Assembly (NCBI RefSeq): GCF_003171515.1
Contig: NC_089392.1
Location: 3,286,001-3,350,000, forward strand
DNA from: Pyrenophora tritici-repentis
Lineage: Eukaryota; Ascomycota; Dothideomycetes; Pleosporales; Pleosporaceae
Reading direction: 5' to 3'
DNA length: 64,000 bases
The translations under genes and the position numbers were made by a program. The notes under the pieces were generated by a model that saw nothing but the letters and a program-made list of their open reading frames with translations, made no database searches and had not been told where the DNA came from. This document shows positions 1-12,477 of this stretch, piece by piece. Position 1 is the first letter of the stretch. Each line of letters begins with the position of its first letter.

Positions 1-660
1 AGCCAGACGTGAACGTGATGTCTACGATCTTTTGGGTCAGGTCGCCACATACGCTGGTATGTTCTGATTTTTGAACAACGAAGTGGGGAAAAGGGCCCAT
101 ATCTCGCGACTTGTTTTTTAGAATGTAATTTCAGGAGATGGGAAACAGAAAAAGAAGATTTGAGGCATGCCTAACTATTTCTTAGAGCGGAAAGCGACAT
201 ACATTGAGCGAAAGGTATTCTAGAAAGAGTATGTTTTTTGGAAAGAGGGAAGATCTGAGGTATGCCTGACCATCTCCCGTGGCGAGACACAACATATTTC
301 GTTCCGTGGTATGTTTTAGAAAAAGCAGAAAGACAGCTCATCCGGCTTTTCGTGTTATGTTTTTTTTCAAGAATGTAGTTATATAGAGGAATAGTAGAGA
401 AGAAGAGAGGAAACCTTTCTGGAAGAGAGAGAATTTATAAGGCCTCCCTGAGACCCGCCCGTGCTCACACAGCATAGTCTCCGACGTCATCTTTTTTGGA
501 AATAGGAGGAAGACCGCTGTTTTCATATTTATTCCGCCTGTTTTATAGAAAGTGTAAATATGTAGAAAGACAGTGAGGAAGAAGAAGATAAGGAGTGCTG
601 CCTGAGAAGAGGAGACTTTATATGGCTGTCTCTAGTGTGGCTTAGTGCAGGTCATCGAGG
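1..660 (-). repeat. Degenerate CTTTCTAAAA-type repeat field, block A (inverted)
   Basis: Read on the minus strand, this block shows irregular units of roughly 40-100 bp. Each has a pyrimidine run ending in a variant of CTTTCTAAAA or CTTTCCAAAAAA, often followed by an ACATAC-like word. A second recurring word, GGCATGCCTCA/GGCATACCTCAGATCTTC, appears near 150-175 and 240-270. The same kind of unit occurs on the plus strand at 13.0-13.7 kb and 21.3-22.4 kb. The copies are too diverged to give a consensus by eye. No coding potential is convincing. Confidence 0.45.
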
Positions 661-1683
661 GATGCGCAAAAGTTTTTGATGGCCATCTTGGGAGGGCAGC
701 ACATGATATCATGGGGGAGCATTTTGAAAGATACGATAGCTGGGCTACAAGGGAACTAAAAATATCTTTGCAGACACATAGACAGAATCAAAAACCATAA
801 TTATGCAAATCCTATGCATTGAACTTCCTTTGATTTCGTTTCGCCCATCGTCCGCTTGCATCATCCGTTCAGTGCACTTTGGATGTATTTGAAGGCTCTT
901 AAATACCGCATTATGTGAGGAATGACTACAATATGCTACGAAAAGGACCCTATGATGTTTACTTGGGAAGGCAAATTAGGGCTAGCGCCGTTAAGTTCGC
1001 ACTCCTATATGTGTAGTATCAGCTCGCTCGACATTGCACCGGCTATCGTCGTAGCTCTTCCCCTCTACACCCCACACTGCCATGTCTAAGCCCCGGCCGA
1101 GATAAGTGTTCGGAAAACGGAAAGAGCGGAGATCCGGTCGTAGGTTGGCGGGGGACTGGAGACAGTGACATGCTACGCGTCGAGTTCCCTCTAAACGAGA
1201 GGCAGCGGCAGCGGCAGTACTGCGGGTTGTTTAAATTAATCTATTACTGATAGGCGTGAGGGGAGCGTATCCGCCGTTGACACTCGGATTCTGTGATTGG
1301 TATAGGAGAAACCTGGGGCATGTACGCTTGGTTCCTGTGATTAGTATATTTCGGAATTTAACTAAGAGGCGGAGGCCTTCATGACTAGAGATGTGGCTGG
1401 AGTGATATCTATACTAATGATGGACAGTCAAAGAGGTACTGCCAGGTGAAGTGTGCGCGCTCGCCTCACGAGCCATAGGGTCGTGCTGATTCATTTGAGT
1501 GTTGTTGTAAGCGGTGAAGGAGGTACTACTTGAGACACCACAACGAGAAGGGCAGCTGGGGTTTTTGCCAACTTGATTGGGGCAGTTAACCCGCCAGGCC
1601 TGCTTGTCAGAATCTGGTCCACACGTGGTGCGGGGCAGAGGGAAAAATGTGTATAAGTACCTACCTAGGTAGGTGGTTCGCGT
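661..1683. other. Intergenic, nothing recognised
   Basis: No convincing ORF is present. A small palindrome-like run (ACCTACCTAGGTAGGT) lies at about 1660-1677, directly before the NRPS relic. The region presumably contains the former promoter of that relic. Confidence 0.4.
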
Positions 1684-4600
1684 TTGATTCCGTATCATTA
1701 TCACATCTTTTTATATCCCACCATTACCACACCCCACACCCTTGCCAAGCACATACCTCAACTCTTCTCTCCAGATCATGGCGGACTACATACTCAAGAG
1801 GAAGAAGACCGGATATGGTCCTGGAACGCTCGACTCCCACCAACCACTCAACTTACAATAACCCAAGTGTTCTCCGCCCAAGTCAAGAAATCCCTTGAAG
1901 ACCCTGCCGTGGATGCCCCCGATGGAACCCTGACATATACCCAATTTGACGATTATTCCACTCGTTTAGCTCTCCATCTCCGCAGCATACTCACCGACAT
2001 CACCTCTGATGAGATTGTGCCCATCTGTTTCGACAAATCTACCTGGCTGGTCGTCTGCATGATGGCAGTGTCAAAAGCAGGCATGGCGTATACAACGCTT
2101 GATCCCAGTAACCCCACTGAACGGCTACACGCGTGCTTAGCCACAGTCAGTCCAAGAGTGATGTTAGTCGAGAATTCTCCGGGACGGATCTCAAGCTCGT
2201 GGCGAACGTGACCGAGATATGCAGCAGCGTCTCTGATAGCGCCGAAGATCCTGGAAAAGACAATGAAGACCCCAGCCTGCCAGTCAACCAGCCAACCGAT
2301 CTCGCCTACGTGTGTTTCACCTCCGGATCGACAGGTCTACCCAAAGTAGTTCAGCACACGCACAGCGGAGCCGTCTCCAACGTCGTCCACGGCCATGGCT
2401 ACGCAGCAGAGAGCCGCGTTCTGAATTTCGCCTCGCAGGCTTTCGCCGCCAGCACTGTCACGACCCTCAAGACGCTGTGCAACGGAGGTTTACTCGTGCT
2501 ACCACCGGAGAAAGAGCGCATGGGTGGTATCGCAAACTTCATCACCAGAAAGGAAATCACTAGAACGGTGCTTACGCCCACGTTACTCAATCTTTTGAGC
2601 CCGGACGATGTAAAGTGCCTGAAGTTTTTGACTGTAGGCGGCGAGCCTGTGACCCAGCGACTCATCGACATCTGGGCGCCGCGACTGTCGCTCGTAGAGG
2701 CGATTGGCATGACAGAGGTGTGGGCATTGCCAACATCATCGACACAAGTGGGAAGAAGTGCAGGGCGCGCCAGTTCATGAGGGGTTGTGCGTGGATTGTT
2801 GACGTAGATGATGCGGATACGTTGGCGCCGATTGGGGAGACGGGAGAATTGCTTTTCGAGGGCCCAGGACTGTTCCAGGGATATAGGAACAACGACGAAG
2901 CAAACGCAAAGGCCTTGATCGAGGAACCGCTTGCCTGGGCGAAGAAGAGAGGGGAAAATAGACCGGTGAGGTTGTTCCGGACGGGAGACTTGGCAAAGTA
3001 TATGGAGGATGGCGTCGTGCAGATCGTGGGGAGGGAGGACACGCGTGTCAAGTTGTACGGGCAGCGTTTCGAGCTTGGGGAGGTGGAAACGGCCATGTTG
3101 GATTGTCTGCCACCTGGTGTGATTGTTGCGGTGGAGATTGTGGAACCAGCGAATGGCAACGGGCCTATGCTCGTGGCCTTCATCAATGGTTTATCTGGAG
3201 ACTTTTCCACCGAGGCAAAACATTTGAGAGAGCGACTTGCGACCAAAGCTCCGGATTACATGGTACCACGCGGACTGGTGGAGCTCGAGAATCGACCATT
3301 GAACGCGTCTGGAAAACTGGATCGGAAGCTATTGCGTCAAAGAGCTGCTGCGATGCCATTGATTGAGCTGGTGAAGCATACTGGCTCTTTGGAAAAGGCT
3401 GTGCCAGAGACACCAGAGGAAAAGGCTATGCAACAGCTTTGGGCCACCGTGCTCGGCATTCCTACGTAGTGTATTGGGCTGCAGGATGATTTCTTCTACC
3501 TTGGTGGAGATTCTCTTCAGTGCATCAAGCTCATTGCAGAAGCACGGAAGGGTGATGTTGGTATATCTATCGAAGATATCTTGCAGCACAGGACTCTCCA
3601 AGCCATGAATGCAGTGGCAAGTTTCGGAGTGAATGACCAGTCGAACAAGCCAGGGAGTGAAGTTTCAACCTATACGATAGGTACAATCGCCTCCACTTTC
3701 CCCCAAGACGATGTTGAGGAGATCGCTTTAGCGACAGATTGGCAGGCTTGGTGTATCGGCCAGGGTCTGCTCAAGCCCCATGGCTGGCATGATTACATGG
3801 TTTTCAAGTTCAAGAAGCCGCTGGACACTGACAAGCTGCGAAACGCCTGCCAGCAACTCGTCGAAAGACACGCCATCCTACGGACGATCTTCTCTGTCAA
3901 GGAAAGACAAGCCTTCCAGGTCATTTTAAAATCCAAGGCTTACCCATTCCAATTCGCTGTCAAGGATTCAGTGGACGGCAAGGATATGGATCAGGATGTC
4001 GAAGAGACCATCCAGCAAGACATGAAGCGCCACACGCAACTTGGCGACCCTCTGGTAGCATTCACGCTAGTCAAAGACGCCACAGACAGCATGCACCAAC
4101 TGATCCTTCGGATCTCTCACGCTCAGTACGATGCACTCAGTCTCGACAAGCTGTAGCGATCACTCGAAGCTTTGTATTAAGAAAGGCCATTGGAGGTCAT
4201 CCCATTCACCAAGTTCTACGCCGAAGCATCCCTGGCGAGTACCAATTCCGAATCCCACTGGAAAGAAGCCCTGACCAATAGCTCAATGAGCCAGTTGAGG
4301 ACCCACACCCGCCCCAGCGTGAGCTGCCCCATCAACAGCGTCGTCAAAGCCTCCATTCCATTAGTAGACCTGAACGCCTCTGGTTTCACGACCGCAACCG
4401 CCGTGTTCGCCGCATGGTCTATAGTCTTGTCGAAACTCACAGGTCAGGACTCCGTTGTATTTGGTTACATCATCTCTGGACGACACCTGCCCATGGCCAA
4501 GATCTCAGAGGTTCTGGGCCCATGCATGAATGTCCTGTCTTTGCACGCCAACGTCTCGTCGACTGGGCAAACCGCTTCACTTCTCAGCTCGATCCAGAGC

Positions 4601-5293
4601 AGCTACCTCAAGTCGCTCCAGCATGGCAACCTGGGACACCACCGCATCATAGAGAAGTGTACCAACTGGCCTCGGTGGACGCACTTCTCTTCCATAGTTA
4701 ACCATCTCAGTTTCGCGTTTGTTGATCCTCCATTCTCTGAACACGGGGGGTGCGACTTCAATGTTCATGAGCCGGAGCATGACAAGGCTGATATTTGGCT
4801 GCAAACCTTCGCTCAGGCTGATGAGTTGGAGGTTGAATTGAGATATTCGGCTGAGACTTTCTGCAAAGACTGGGTCAAGACGGTGCTGGACTACTTTACC
4901 ACGGTATACCAGCAGCTTCCTGATGTATTGGAACGCCAGATCTCAGAGACCCTCCCGAAGACCAGTGTGACAGTGCCCCAAGATGTTCCAGTCGACTGTC
5001 TACAGCAGATGAAAGTGGACTCGCCGCCACTGCCAGAGTATCCCAAGGCTTTGGAAGAGATAGTCTTGTCGTCCTGGGAGTCGGTGCTAGGAGCTGACTT
5101 CAAGTCACATCCTGGATTCACGCATCAGACGCCGTTTTATGAGATCTGGGGCAATGGAATCGCCGCTGCTGCGTTGGCTTCTGAATACTCAAAGAGGGGG
5201 TATTCTGTCAGTAGTGAAGAGGTGCTAGATTTCCCATCTGTTGGAGAAACTGTTGCTCATCTGTTGACACGTACGAAGAGCGAGAGCCCATGA
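1684..5293 (+). pseudogene. NRPS relic, A-T-C-T modules, broken by frameshifts and stops
   Basis: Remnant of a non-ribosomal peptide synthetase. An adenylation domain begins near 1800: core A3 FTSGSTGLPK near 2320, A5 EAIGMTE near 2700, A7 RTGDLAKY near 2980, and A10 NASGKLDRK near 3310. A carrier domain with an intact LGGDSL at about 3500-3517 follows. Next is a condensation domain (TDWQAW near 3735; catalytic region read as SHAQYDA near 4118, lacking the usual final Gly; VLGPCMN near 4515). A last carrier-like domain lies near 5040-5270. The reading frame changes near 2166-2172 and near 2715-2725. In-frame stops lie at 3467 (TAG), 4154 (TAG) and 4178 (TAA). The last carrier reads WGNGI where GGDSI is expected, so the phosphopantetheine serine is missing (codon at 5156). 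No condensation domain precedes the A domain. The A-T-C-T order with a SHAQYD-type C domain recalls the tail of fungal siderophore synthetases, but this is only suggestive. The start is uncertain. Confidence 0.8.
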
Positions 5294-5498
5294 ACCTTTT
5301 CAGCAAATGTCTTAGTATAACGGCAGACTTCTCAAACTCTTGCTTGAGGGACAAGGCCAATACATAGTATTCAATTCCGACACAAACCACAGCTGTTTCC
5401 GCAGCCTCTCCAGGTCAATAAAGTCTGAAACCATTACTAGAGAGTTAAAATGCAGTATCTTGTTCTTTCCCGCATTCCACGTGTCTTCATTGCCGAAC

Positions 5499-6871
5499 CT
5501 ATGCATCCATACTTGCTAGTACACCCGCAATTACAGCTTCTTCAATCTGGCTAAGCATATTGACAACATTCTCCCTGAAATTAGTCCTACCCCATTCTAC
5601 AATACCGGCCAATGCTTGCGCAAATTTTATTGCATCCTCGCGTCGCGTCGTGCGCCATGCTCGATAACACGTCATATGGTATTCATCACCAACCCGATAG
5701 TGTACCCATATCTCGTGCAGGGGCCCTTCTGTTGTCAGAGAAAACAGAATCGTAGACATGCTGACATCTTCCCCCTGATCCGTGCCTGAATTGTCTCGGT
5801 TGTATTGGGACATGATTCGCGTAACAATGCTTTGAAAATCTCCAAAGATGTTAAGAGCGCAAGCCCCATCAACCGCGGCCTGATTTTGCGCCCCGAGCAT
5901 GTTCCCACCTACGGCGCCACCTTTATTCTCCACTACTAGGAAAGGGAAGCGGAGGCCAATCTGCGATTGGTATGGCTCGCTTAGGACGCAGGATACGTTT
6001 TGCAACATTGTTAAGACAGTTCTTTGCATGCGAGTGAAGGATATGTGCGCCAGACCGAGGGTGATGTCTGGCTTAAGTGTTGTGAGGCCATTTGGACTCT
6101 CAGAGGAGACGTCGCTTCGAGTGGTGGATGGCATGCTAAATACGGGTGTTTTCGGAAGAATTGAGGGGGTTGACTGAGCCTGAAAGGTGAGTGGGTTGGT
6201 ATCAGCAGGATCTGAGCGTTGCGACACGCCTTGTTGAGCCAAGGCCAGGGTGCGGGGAATGAAGTCTTGTGGTGATGGTGCGGTTGGTTTAAGTTCTGAT
6301 AGCCATGCTATCACATAGCAAAATCAGTGTCTGCTTAAGATTTATAAAGGGTTGAAGCCGCAGACTCACGTTTCTCAGATGCAGAAAACATCAAAGCCTC
6401 TGGTCCAGGTTCGCTCAGTGGCTCTAGCAAGTCCGAAGCCAGATGACTTCTCCAGGCACACCTTTTGGCCAATGTTCTCGACCGCTCGCAATACTGTCTC
6501 GCCAGCTATTCAACTGATTGCTGCTGACCGACTGCCCCTCTTTCTCCACCAACTATGCACCTAAGCTGTTCCTCAACAGCGTTAGGAGCTTCAGGGAAGT
6601 GGTCGACAAACAAATTCGCATCCGCCATATTCATTGCCCGATATTCCAGACTGCTTGCTTCCTTGACCGGGCTTGAAAAGCGCCGCTCAACTAGCCTAGC
6701 CATCCTTCGGTGGCTATCCCTGGACGTGACGCTGGGTGTTGGCGATGGAGGCATCGCAAGCTCTTCGCAGCTTTCACACGTATCAACCCATTTCTGGATA
6801 GATTGAGCACAATCAGCTGCCCAGTCTTCTAATGACCTGGACTCGGTGATGGCGGCGCATTCGATTTGCAT
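5499..6871 (-). CDS. Fungal DUF7924-like protein, PD-(D/E)XK nuclease fold
   Basis: The C-terminal exon encodes the GLRFPFLVVENKGG segment followed by AQNQAAVDGA, which resembles the fungus-specific DUF7924-type families with a restriction-endonuclease-like E-x-K core. The N-terminal exon carries the usual tryptophan/cysteine and proline-serine stretch (WVDTCESCEELAMPPSPTPS). The start is the ATG at 6871; a GTG just before it is not used. A clear intron spans 6308-6369 (GTGAGT...GATAG, 62 bp). In the first exon a TAG lies in frame at 6506-6508. It can be removed by a 48-bp intron with a weak GTTGGT donor ending at that TAG, which would keep the frame; otherwise the gene is broken there. The gene is convergent with the NRPS relic, about 205 bp apart. 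Cellular role is unknown; members of this kind are often accessory and multicopy in Pezizomycotina. Confidence 0.6.
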
Positions 6872-8607
6872 CACTTGTCACCTCAACTACAACACCACTC
6901 GCAAGTGCAAAAGGTCTGCTTTCGTTGAAGCAAGTCACGTGAAATCTGACCTTGAATACGAGCCACAACCGAGGTAGTCAGGGGCTATCTATTGTAGTGG
7001 TGGTGGTATAGTAGTTGATGGACTGTCAGCTTTGATGTTCCTCGCATATAGGACGCTAGAAAGACGCTAGCAGGGGTAGCGCTAGGTACGTGAACAGCGA
7101 GTGTGAGGAATACCAGAACACGGCACTCCAAAACAAAAAGAACAACTCCTCATGAATATACCCCAAGTATCTCAATGAGTCCCTGAAATATGTTATCAGA
7201 TTAGGCCAAGACCACCAGTATTCTTCAACAAAATACGTTGGGTGATGATGTCCCTCACATTCCACGAAGACGCCAAAGACATTATCAGAACATTCGAGAC
7301 ATGCTTCTCTCGGGCTGGCACTGTAGTCTTTAACAAGACCAAGGCAAGTCAAGAGACAGTGTTGTTCAGCCAATTCAAACGCGTTGCTAAGCAGACCTAC
7401 GATATACACACCACCCATGTCATGCAAGAGCCTGCGATCAGTTTGTCTAAAGGCCTAAACCCACTTCATCAGCAGCGCGATGAGAGTTACGTTAACTTGG
7501 AAGAACAATCACAAACCTTGATATCCGCGGTTGAACGACACCATGTTCCGGCTGTGACGATCCAAGCTCGGAAATTTAATCATGGTACCAGCTTCTCGTA
7601 TCTTTCTTTTTTCTTTTTCGCCCGTCCCTCGTTGGTTTCTGCACGTTTCAGTGTGTCGTAATTGCCGGTTTCGAGAGGCTTGCAGACTGATGTCATTGTT
7701 TTGTCTTTGCCATGCCACATGTGTTTCATAGTGTATTCTTCTTGTTTCAGTAGTCTACCTTTCTATGCGCACCCCGGACACTCTGTGTTGATCGTTCTTG
7801 TAGACATGTAGTTGAGCAACGCGAATGAATCAAAACTCAGTTGAGGTTGTGACAGCTTGCCCAACAGAGCCGAGCTGGGTCTTGCGTATTGTGATGATTC
7901 ACAGTAGTGTTGAGAGGTGTCCGTGCGAATGGGCGGTGAATAACGCAGAGCATAGTAACAGTTGCAAAGTCACGATATACACTCCCGTAGACTAAGACGG
8001 GTACTATTCCAGCATTACGTCATGCTGTGAAAGTAGGATCGATAAGAGGCTTCGGGTATGTTTGTTTGGGCGACGACTTCGGCTTACTTGCACGTACGAG
8101 TTAGACTTGGCTTTGAATGCGTGTTGAAGACGGCAAACGGTACAATCACGAGGCCGACAATTGTGTTGCCTTGCGATGGCTATGTGTCGTGGCACATGAC
8201 GGTCGCACTGCCTCGCGGAAGCGCTCGCTACGGCGACGATGATGTACATGTCGGATCATTAGGCGGACGATGACTAAGGCGTAAGCTCCGCCCCCGTCCC
8301 ATTGGTGACGTGCAGGCGGGCGGCTGAGAGAAGGGTTCATGGCCATTTAATTTCCCAGTTGTCCCATCAAAACAAGTTTGCGCACTGCATTTACTAATTA
8401 CCCCAAATCTTCGTTTCCTTGTCGCATTGCCAGCCGAGCTTCGTGAAGAAAGTTTGCGGAGTTGACTCTTGTTTTGGTCCCTCATTTCACGCGCTCGCAT
8501 CCCCCAGGCCTTGTTTCCGTAGCTTCCGCGGCTGATCTTAAGCTCCACTGCGGCATCCCGAAACCTTCGCTCCGTCACTGTCAATTCCCGCCAGCAAAAC
8601 ACTCGCC
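6872..8607. other. Intergenic; weak orphan ORF at 7245-7661
   Basis: The only ORF of note is 7245-7661 (+), 138 codons, hydrophilic at first (SLTFHEDAKDIIRTFETC) and low-complexity at the end. It shows no recognised family, and an opposite ORF at 7056-7427 overlaps it, so neither is called as a gene. The last 300 bp before 8608 are pyrimidine-rich and likely hold the syntaxin promoter and 5' leader. Confidence 0.3.
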
Positions 8608-9793
8608 ATGTCGCAAGGTTACCAGCAATACAGCGGAAATCCCTATGGGCAGGCTGAGGAAGGATATGCCGGTCAAGCAAACCCATATGGCGGCACCGGC
8701 TATGGATCGTCGAACCCGTATGGCGGAGGAGTAAGCGACTGTGAGGGCACGACATAATTCATGGAGCTGACGCGCAATCTAGCAAGACGAGTCGCAACTG
8801 AACCCTCCTGCCCCAATGCAGCGCCATGGCGACTCAAACTATTCGCAGCCGTCGCAATACTCAGTAAACCCCGCGCAAAACGTGCCACATACCGACGTGC
8901 CCATGAGCGACTTACCTGGCCATGGACAAGCCGGCATGGAAGCGCCTGGGCCGAAGCCTTTGACCAGAGAAGATTTCTTTGCGCGCATCGAAGGCGTCAA
9001 ACAGCGCATTGGCCTGCTTACCTCGGATATCCAAGCCATCGCGAACGTGCATCAGCGCATGCTGTCATCGCCCGACAACCGATCTACCGCCGAACTCGAG
9101 GCCATCGTGACCAACACGCAGATCAGGAATACGCAAATCAAGGACGAGATCAAGTTTTTGGAGAGAGATGCCGTGCGCGACTCCAATGACCGGACCAAAC
9201 GGACACAGGTCGAGGCGCTGAAGCGGACGTTCAAGGCCCAGCTGGAGGACTTCCAGAAAGAGGAGGCCGACTACTCTAAGCGGTACCGTGAGGCGGTTGG
9301 AAGGCAGTACCGCATTATCAACCCGGATGCGACAGACGAGGAGGTCAACGAGATTGCCAACTCTGACTTGGGCGATGAGGGCATCTTTACTCAAGCTGTA
9401 AGTCTAGCACGATGCGCACCCGGAATGGACACAACTAACAATCAACAGCTCAAGTCGAACCGCAGTGGCCAAGCATCCAGTGTACTTGGCGCCGTGCGCG
9501 CACGCCACAACGATATCCAGCGCATCGAAAAGACGATGAGCGAGCTTGCGCTCCTCTTCACCCAGCTGAACGAGCAGGTCGTCTACCAAGAGGCGCAAAT
9601 AACGCAAGCTGAGGAGCAGACTGTGCAAGTCAAGGACGACACGGAAAACGCCAACAAGCAGCTGGACCAAGGTATCAAGTCTGCGAGGCGTGCACGAAAG
9701 CTCAAGTGGTACATCCTCTTGACCGTCATCTTGATTCTGTGCGTCATCGCGTTAGTCCTTGGATTGTACTTTGGATTGAAGAATAAGAAATAA
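8608..9793 (+). CDS. Plasma-membrane t-SNARE, syntaxin (Sso1/2-like)
   Basis: Three exons, 8608-8730, 8783-9397 and 9449-9793, encode about 360 residues. The introns are 8731-8782 (GTAAGC...TAG) and 9398-9448 (GTAAGT...CAG). The N-terminus is rich in Gly, Tyr and Asn (SQGYQQYSGNPYGQ). The middle is a helical Habc-like region. Near the C-terminus lies a Qa-SNARE segment with zero-layer glutamine in VVYQEAQI, then KSARRARKLKW and one membrane segment (YILLTVILILCVIALVLG) ending in a short lysine tail, so it is a tail-anchored protein. Syntaxins of this type pair with SNAP-25 and synaptobrevin homologs for exocytosis at the plasma membrane, and in filamentous fungi serve tip growth and secretion. 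The second intron is 51 bp and contains no in-frame stop, so retention would only insert 17 residues before the SNARE motif. Confidence 0.9.
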
Positions 9794-10999
9794 ACGAAGA
9801 AATGTGTTGGGAGGATGAGATGCCGGGCAGGGCGGCTGCGATACGAGGACTATGACGGAGGATTCGATAACCCATTCGCTTCTTTGGGAGGGCAAAGCTT
9901 TCTCAGTTTTCCATTTACGAGATACTTAATCTGGGGCTGCACAAACGCAGCGCCCATGTGCATACTGGGGGTTTGGCAATAACTATGACGCCCGCTAATT
10001 AATCATGGCAAAATGCCATATTGTTTGTATGAGGAAGTTATTTGAGGAGCTTGAATGAGAGACTGGATTTCATCATGGTGAGATCAATATTCGTGAAGCT
10101 TGCTAGAAACACGACGGCTTGTTCCCAACATATCTATTCTCGCAAACACTAGCAGGAATCTAGAAACGGCGCTGGTCGGGATGAGCTGGTGGTGTGGCTA
10201 GGTGACGGCTGAACCAATAAACCTGACAACGAACAATAAACGGACCGGCAGGCATTGAGGCAGTGTCTGAGTGGGCGGCCGGTCAGTTTCACAGCAACCC
10301 CACAGTCGCAGCTGGACCAGCGGCGAGCAGGCTTTCGATGGGATGTTGTCATGGTCCAGGACTTAATCTTGGAGAGTGGGTGACGGTTGCCCACCCGTAA
10401 TCTCGGAGGCGCGTCTCGCAGTCTCAAGCAGGAAAGGGAGCATGTTCGTAATACAGATCGTCATGTGCAGCGTCAAACGAGACAAAGATTGACGGCCGAC
10501 GCGTGTTTCACAAGGCAAGAGTCGGTGCATCTAAGCATCAGTCGCCACGGCTCAGGAAATCCTTGGTTGAGCTTGCCGGCCATGTTAGCCCGCTTGAGTG
10601 GGTCTTGGCGCCTTGTTCAGGGGTTGGCGTTTTGCGCCTTGTGAAGCAACCGGGGTAGGCGCCAATGACAGGCGGCAGATGCATTCCACTAAAATTGGAC
10701 GCGTCGCCTCCCTCCGCATGCCCACCTGCTTTAACCTGGCTGCCAGTCCACCCTTCTCCTTGGAACCAAACTTCTCTCTTGCTCTTCACTTGGATTCAAG
10801 AGTCGCTACTTCTTGCGAAGCTACTTGTTTAATCGCAACTTCACTACACTCGTTTAATCAGGAGTTGCTATTCACTTTGTCTACGCCTTCTCGATACCCT
10901 CGCTTGCACACTACTATTTCAACGTGATTACCCGTTGGTAGCCTCTTGTATCAAGACAGTCGCTCAACCGTAATTATCATCAACTCGAACACACGACCC
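9794..10999. other. Intergenic between syntaxin and GH72 genes
   Basis: Nothing coding is convincing; the ORFs here (10149-10427, 10538-10789, 10598-10927) overlap on opposite strands and match no recognised family. The final 250 bp are CT-rich, as expected for the promoter and leader of the following highly expressed type of gene. Confidence 0.4.
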
Positions 11000-12477
11000 A
11001 TGATGAAGACCTTTGCCATTGCCGTCGCCCTTGTGGCCTCTGCAGTCGCCAGCCCCGCCGAGAAGGTCCAGAAGCGTGCCTCGTCCATTACGCCAGTCAC
11101 CGTCAAGGGAAATGGTGCGTAAACAGGCATTGCATACTTCCATCCGCCCAATTGCTAACTTGACTCAGCTTTCTTTGCTGGCAACGAGCGTTTCTACATC
11201 CGTGGTGTAGACTACCAGCCCGGTGGCGCATCTGACGCAAAGGACCCCATTGCCGATGAAGCTGGATGCAAGCGTGACATTGCTGAGTTCAAGAAGCTTG
11301 GAATCAACACTGTCCGTATCTACACTGTCGACAACAGCGCCAACCACGACACTTGCATGGGTCTCCTTGCCGATGCTGGTATCTACCTTGCGCTCGACCT
11401 CAACACTCCCAAGTACTCCATCAACCGCGCCGAGCCCCAGAAGTCGTACAATAAGGTGTACCTGCAGAGCATCTTCGCTACTGTCGAGATGTTCGCAAAG
11501 TACGATAACACCCTGTTGTTCTTCTCTGCCAACGAGGTCATCAACGACGACAAGACCACAAACTGCGCTCCCTATGTCAAGGCTGTCACTCGTGACATCA
11601 AGTCTTACATGAACGCTCGTGGTCTCCGCAAGATCCCCGTTGGTTACTCCGCCGCTGACGTCGAGTCCAACCGCTACGAAATGGCCGACTACATGAACTG
11701 CGGTGACGATGCTGCTCGCAGCGACTTCTTCGCTTTCAACGACTACTCCTACTGTGACCCCTCGTCCTACACCATCTCCGGTTGGGACCAGAAGGTAGCC
11801 AAGTTCTCCAACTACAGCATCCCGATTTTGTAAGTTCCACATGAACTACAGTACATTTTCCCTTTCTAACCCTGCCTAGCCTGTCCGAATACGGCTGCAA
11901 CAAGAACACCCGCAAGTTCTCCGAAGTCGCCTCCCTCTACAGCACCAACATGACTGGCGTCTACTCCGGCGGTCTCGTCTACGAGTACTCCCAGGAAGAC
12001 TCCAACTACGGTCTCGTCGACATCAAGGGCGACAGCGTCTCTGAGCGCGACGACTTCAAGGCCCTCATGTCTGCTTTCGCCGGAACCAAGAACCCCAGCG
12101 GTGACGGTGGTTACAAGTCCAACGGCGCCAAGTCGCAGTGCCCCAACCAATCCAAGACGTGGGACGTGACCATGAAGGCCGACGAGCTCCCCGCTGTCCC
12201 CTCTGGCGCATCCGACCTCTTCAAGAACGGTGCTGGAAAGGGCCCTGGTCTTTCTGGTGACGGATCCCAGACTTCTGGCTCTTCCGAGACTAACCTTGCT
12301 GGTGCTGGTGACGGCGCTGTCACCTCTGGCGGTGTTGTTCCCAGCGGTGGTGCTAAGCCCACTGGCTCCTCAGGTGCTGCCGCCGGTCTTCACGCTCCCG
12401 AGTTCAGCTTTGCGCCCCTCGTTTGCGGTGCCGTTGTCCTTGTTTCCTCGCTCTTCGGCGGTGCTCTCATCTTGTAA
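11000..12477 (+). CDS. GPI-anchored 1,3-beta-glucanosyltransferase, GH72 (Gas/Gel-like)
   Basis: Exons 11000-11114, 11169-11829 and 11880-12477 encode about 457 residues. The introns use GTGCGT...CAG and GTAAGT...TAG. A signal peptide (MMKTFAIAVALVASAVAS) precedes the catalytic domain, which starts with RFYIRGVDYQPGG. The acid/base glutamate lies in SANEV (residue 161) and the nucleophile in LSEYGC (residue 262), spaced as in yeast Gas1. The second intron interrupts the codon just before LSEYGC. After the domain comes a short Cys-containing stretch and a Gly/Ser-rich linker, then a hydrophobic tail (LVCGAVVLVSSLFGGALIL) typical of GPI attachment. No CBM43/X8 cysteine-rich module is seen, so this is the shorter class. 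The enzyme elongates and branches beta-1,3-glucan at the outer face of the plasma membrane. Confidence 0.93.

Noticed and set aside
1414..1704. Minus-strand 96-codon ORF before the NRPS relic
   Set aside because: Low-complexity Thr/Ser/Pro composition, no family, and it overlaps the likely promoter of the relic.
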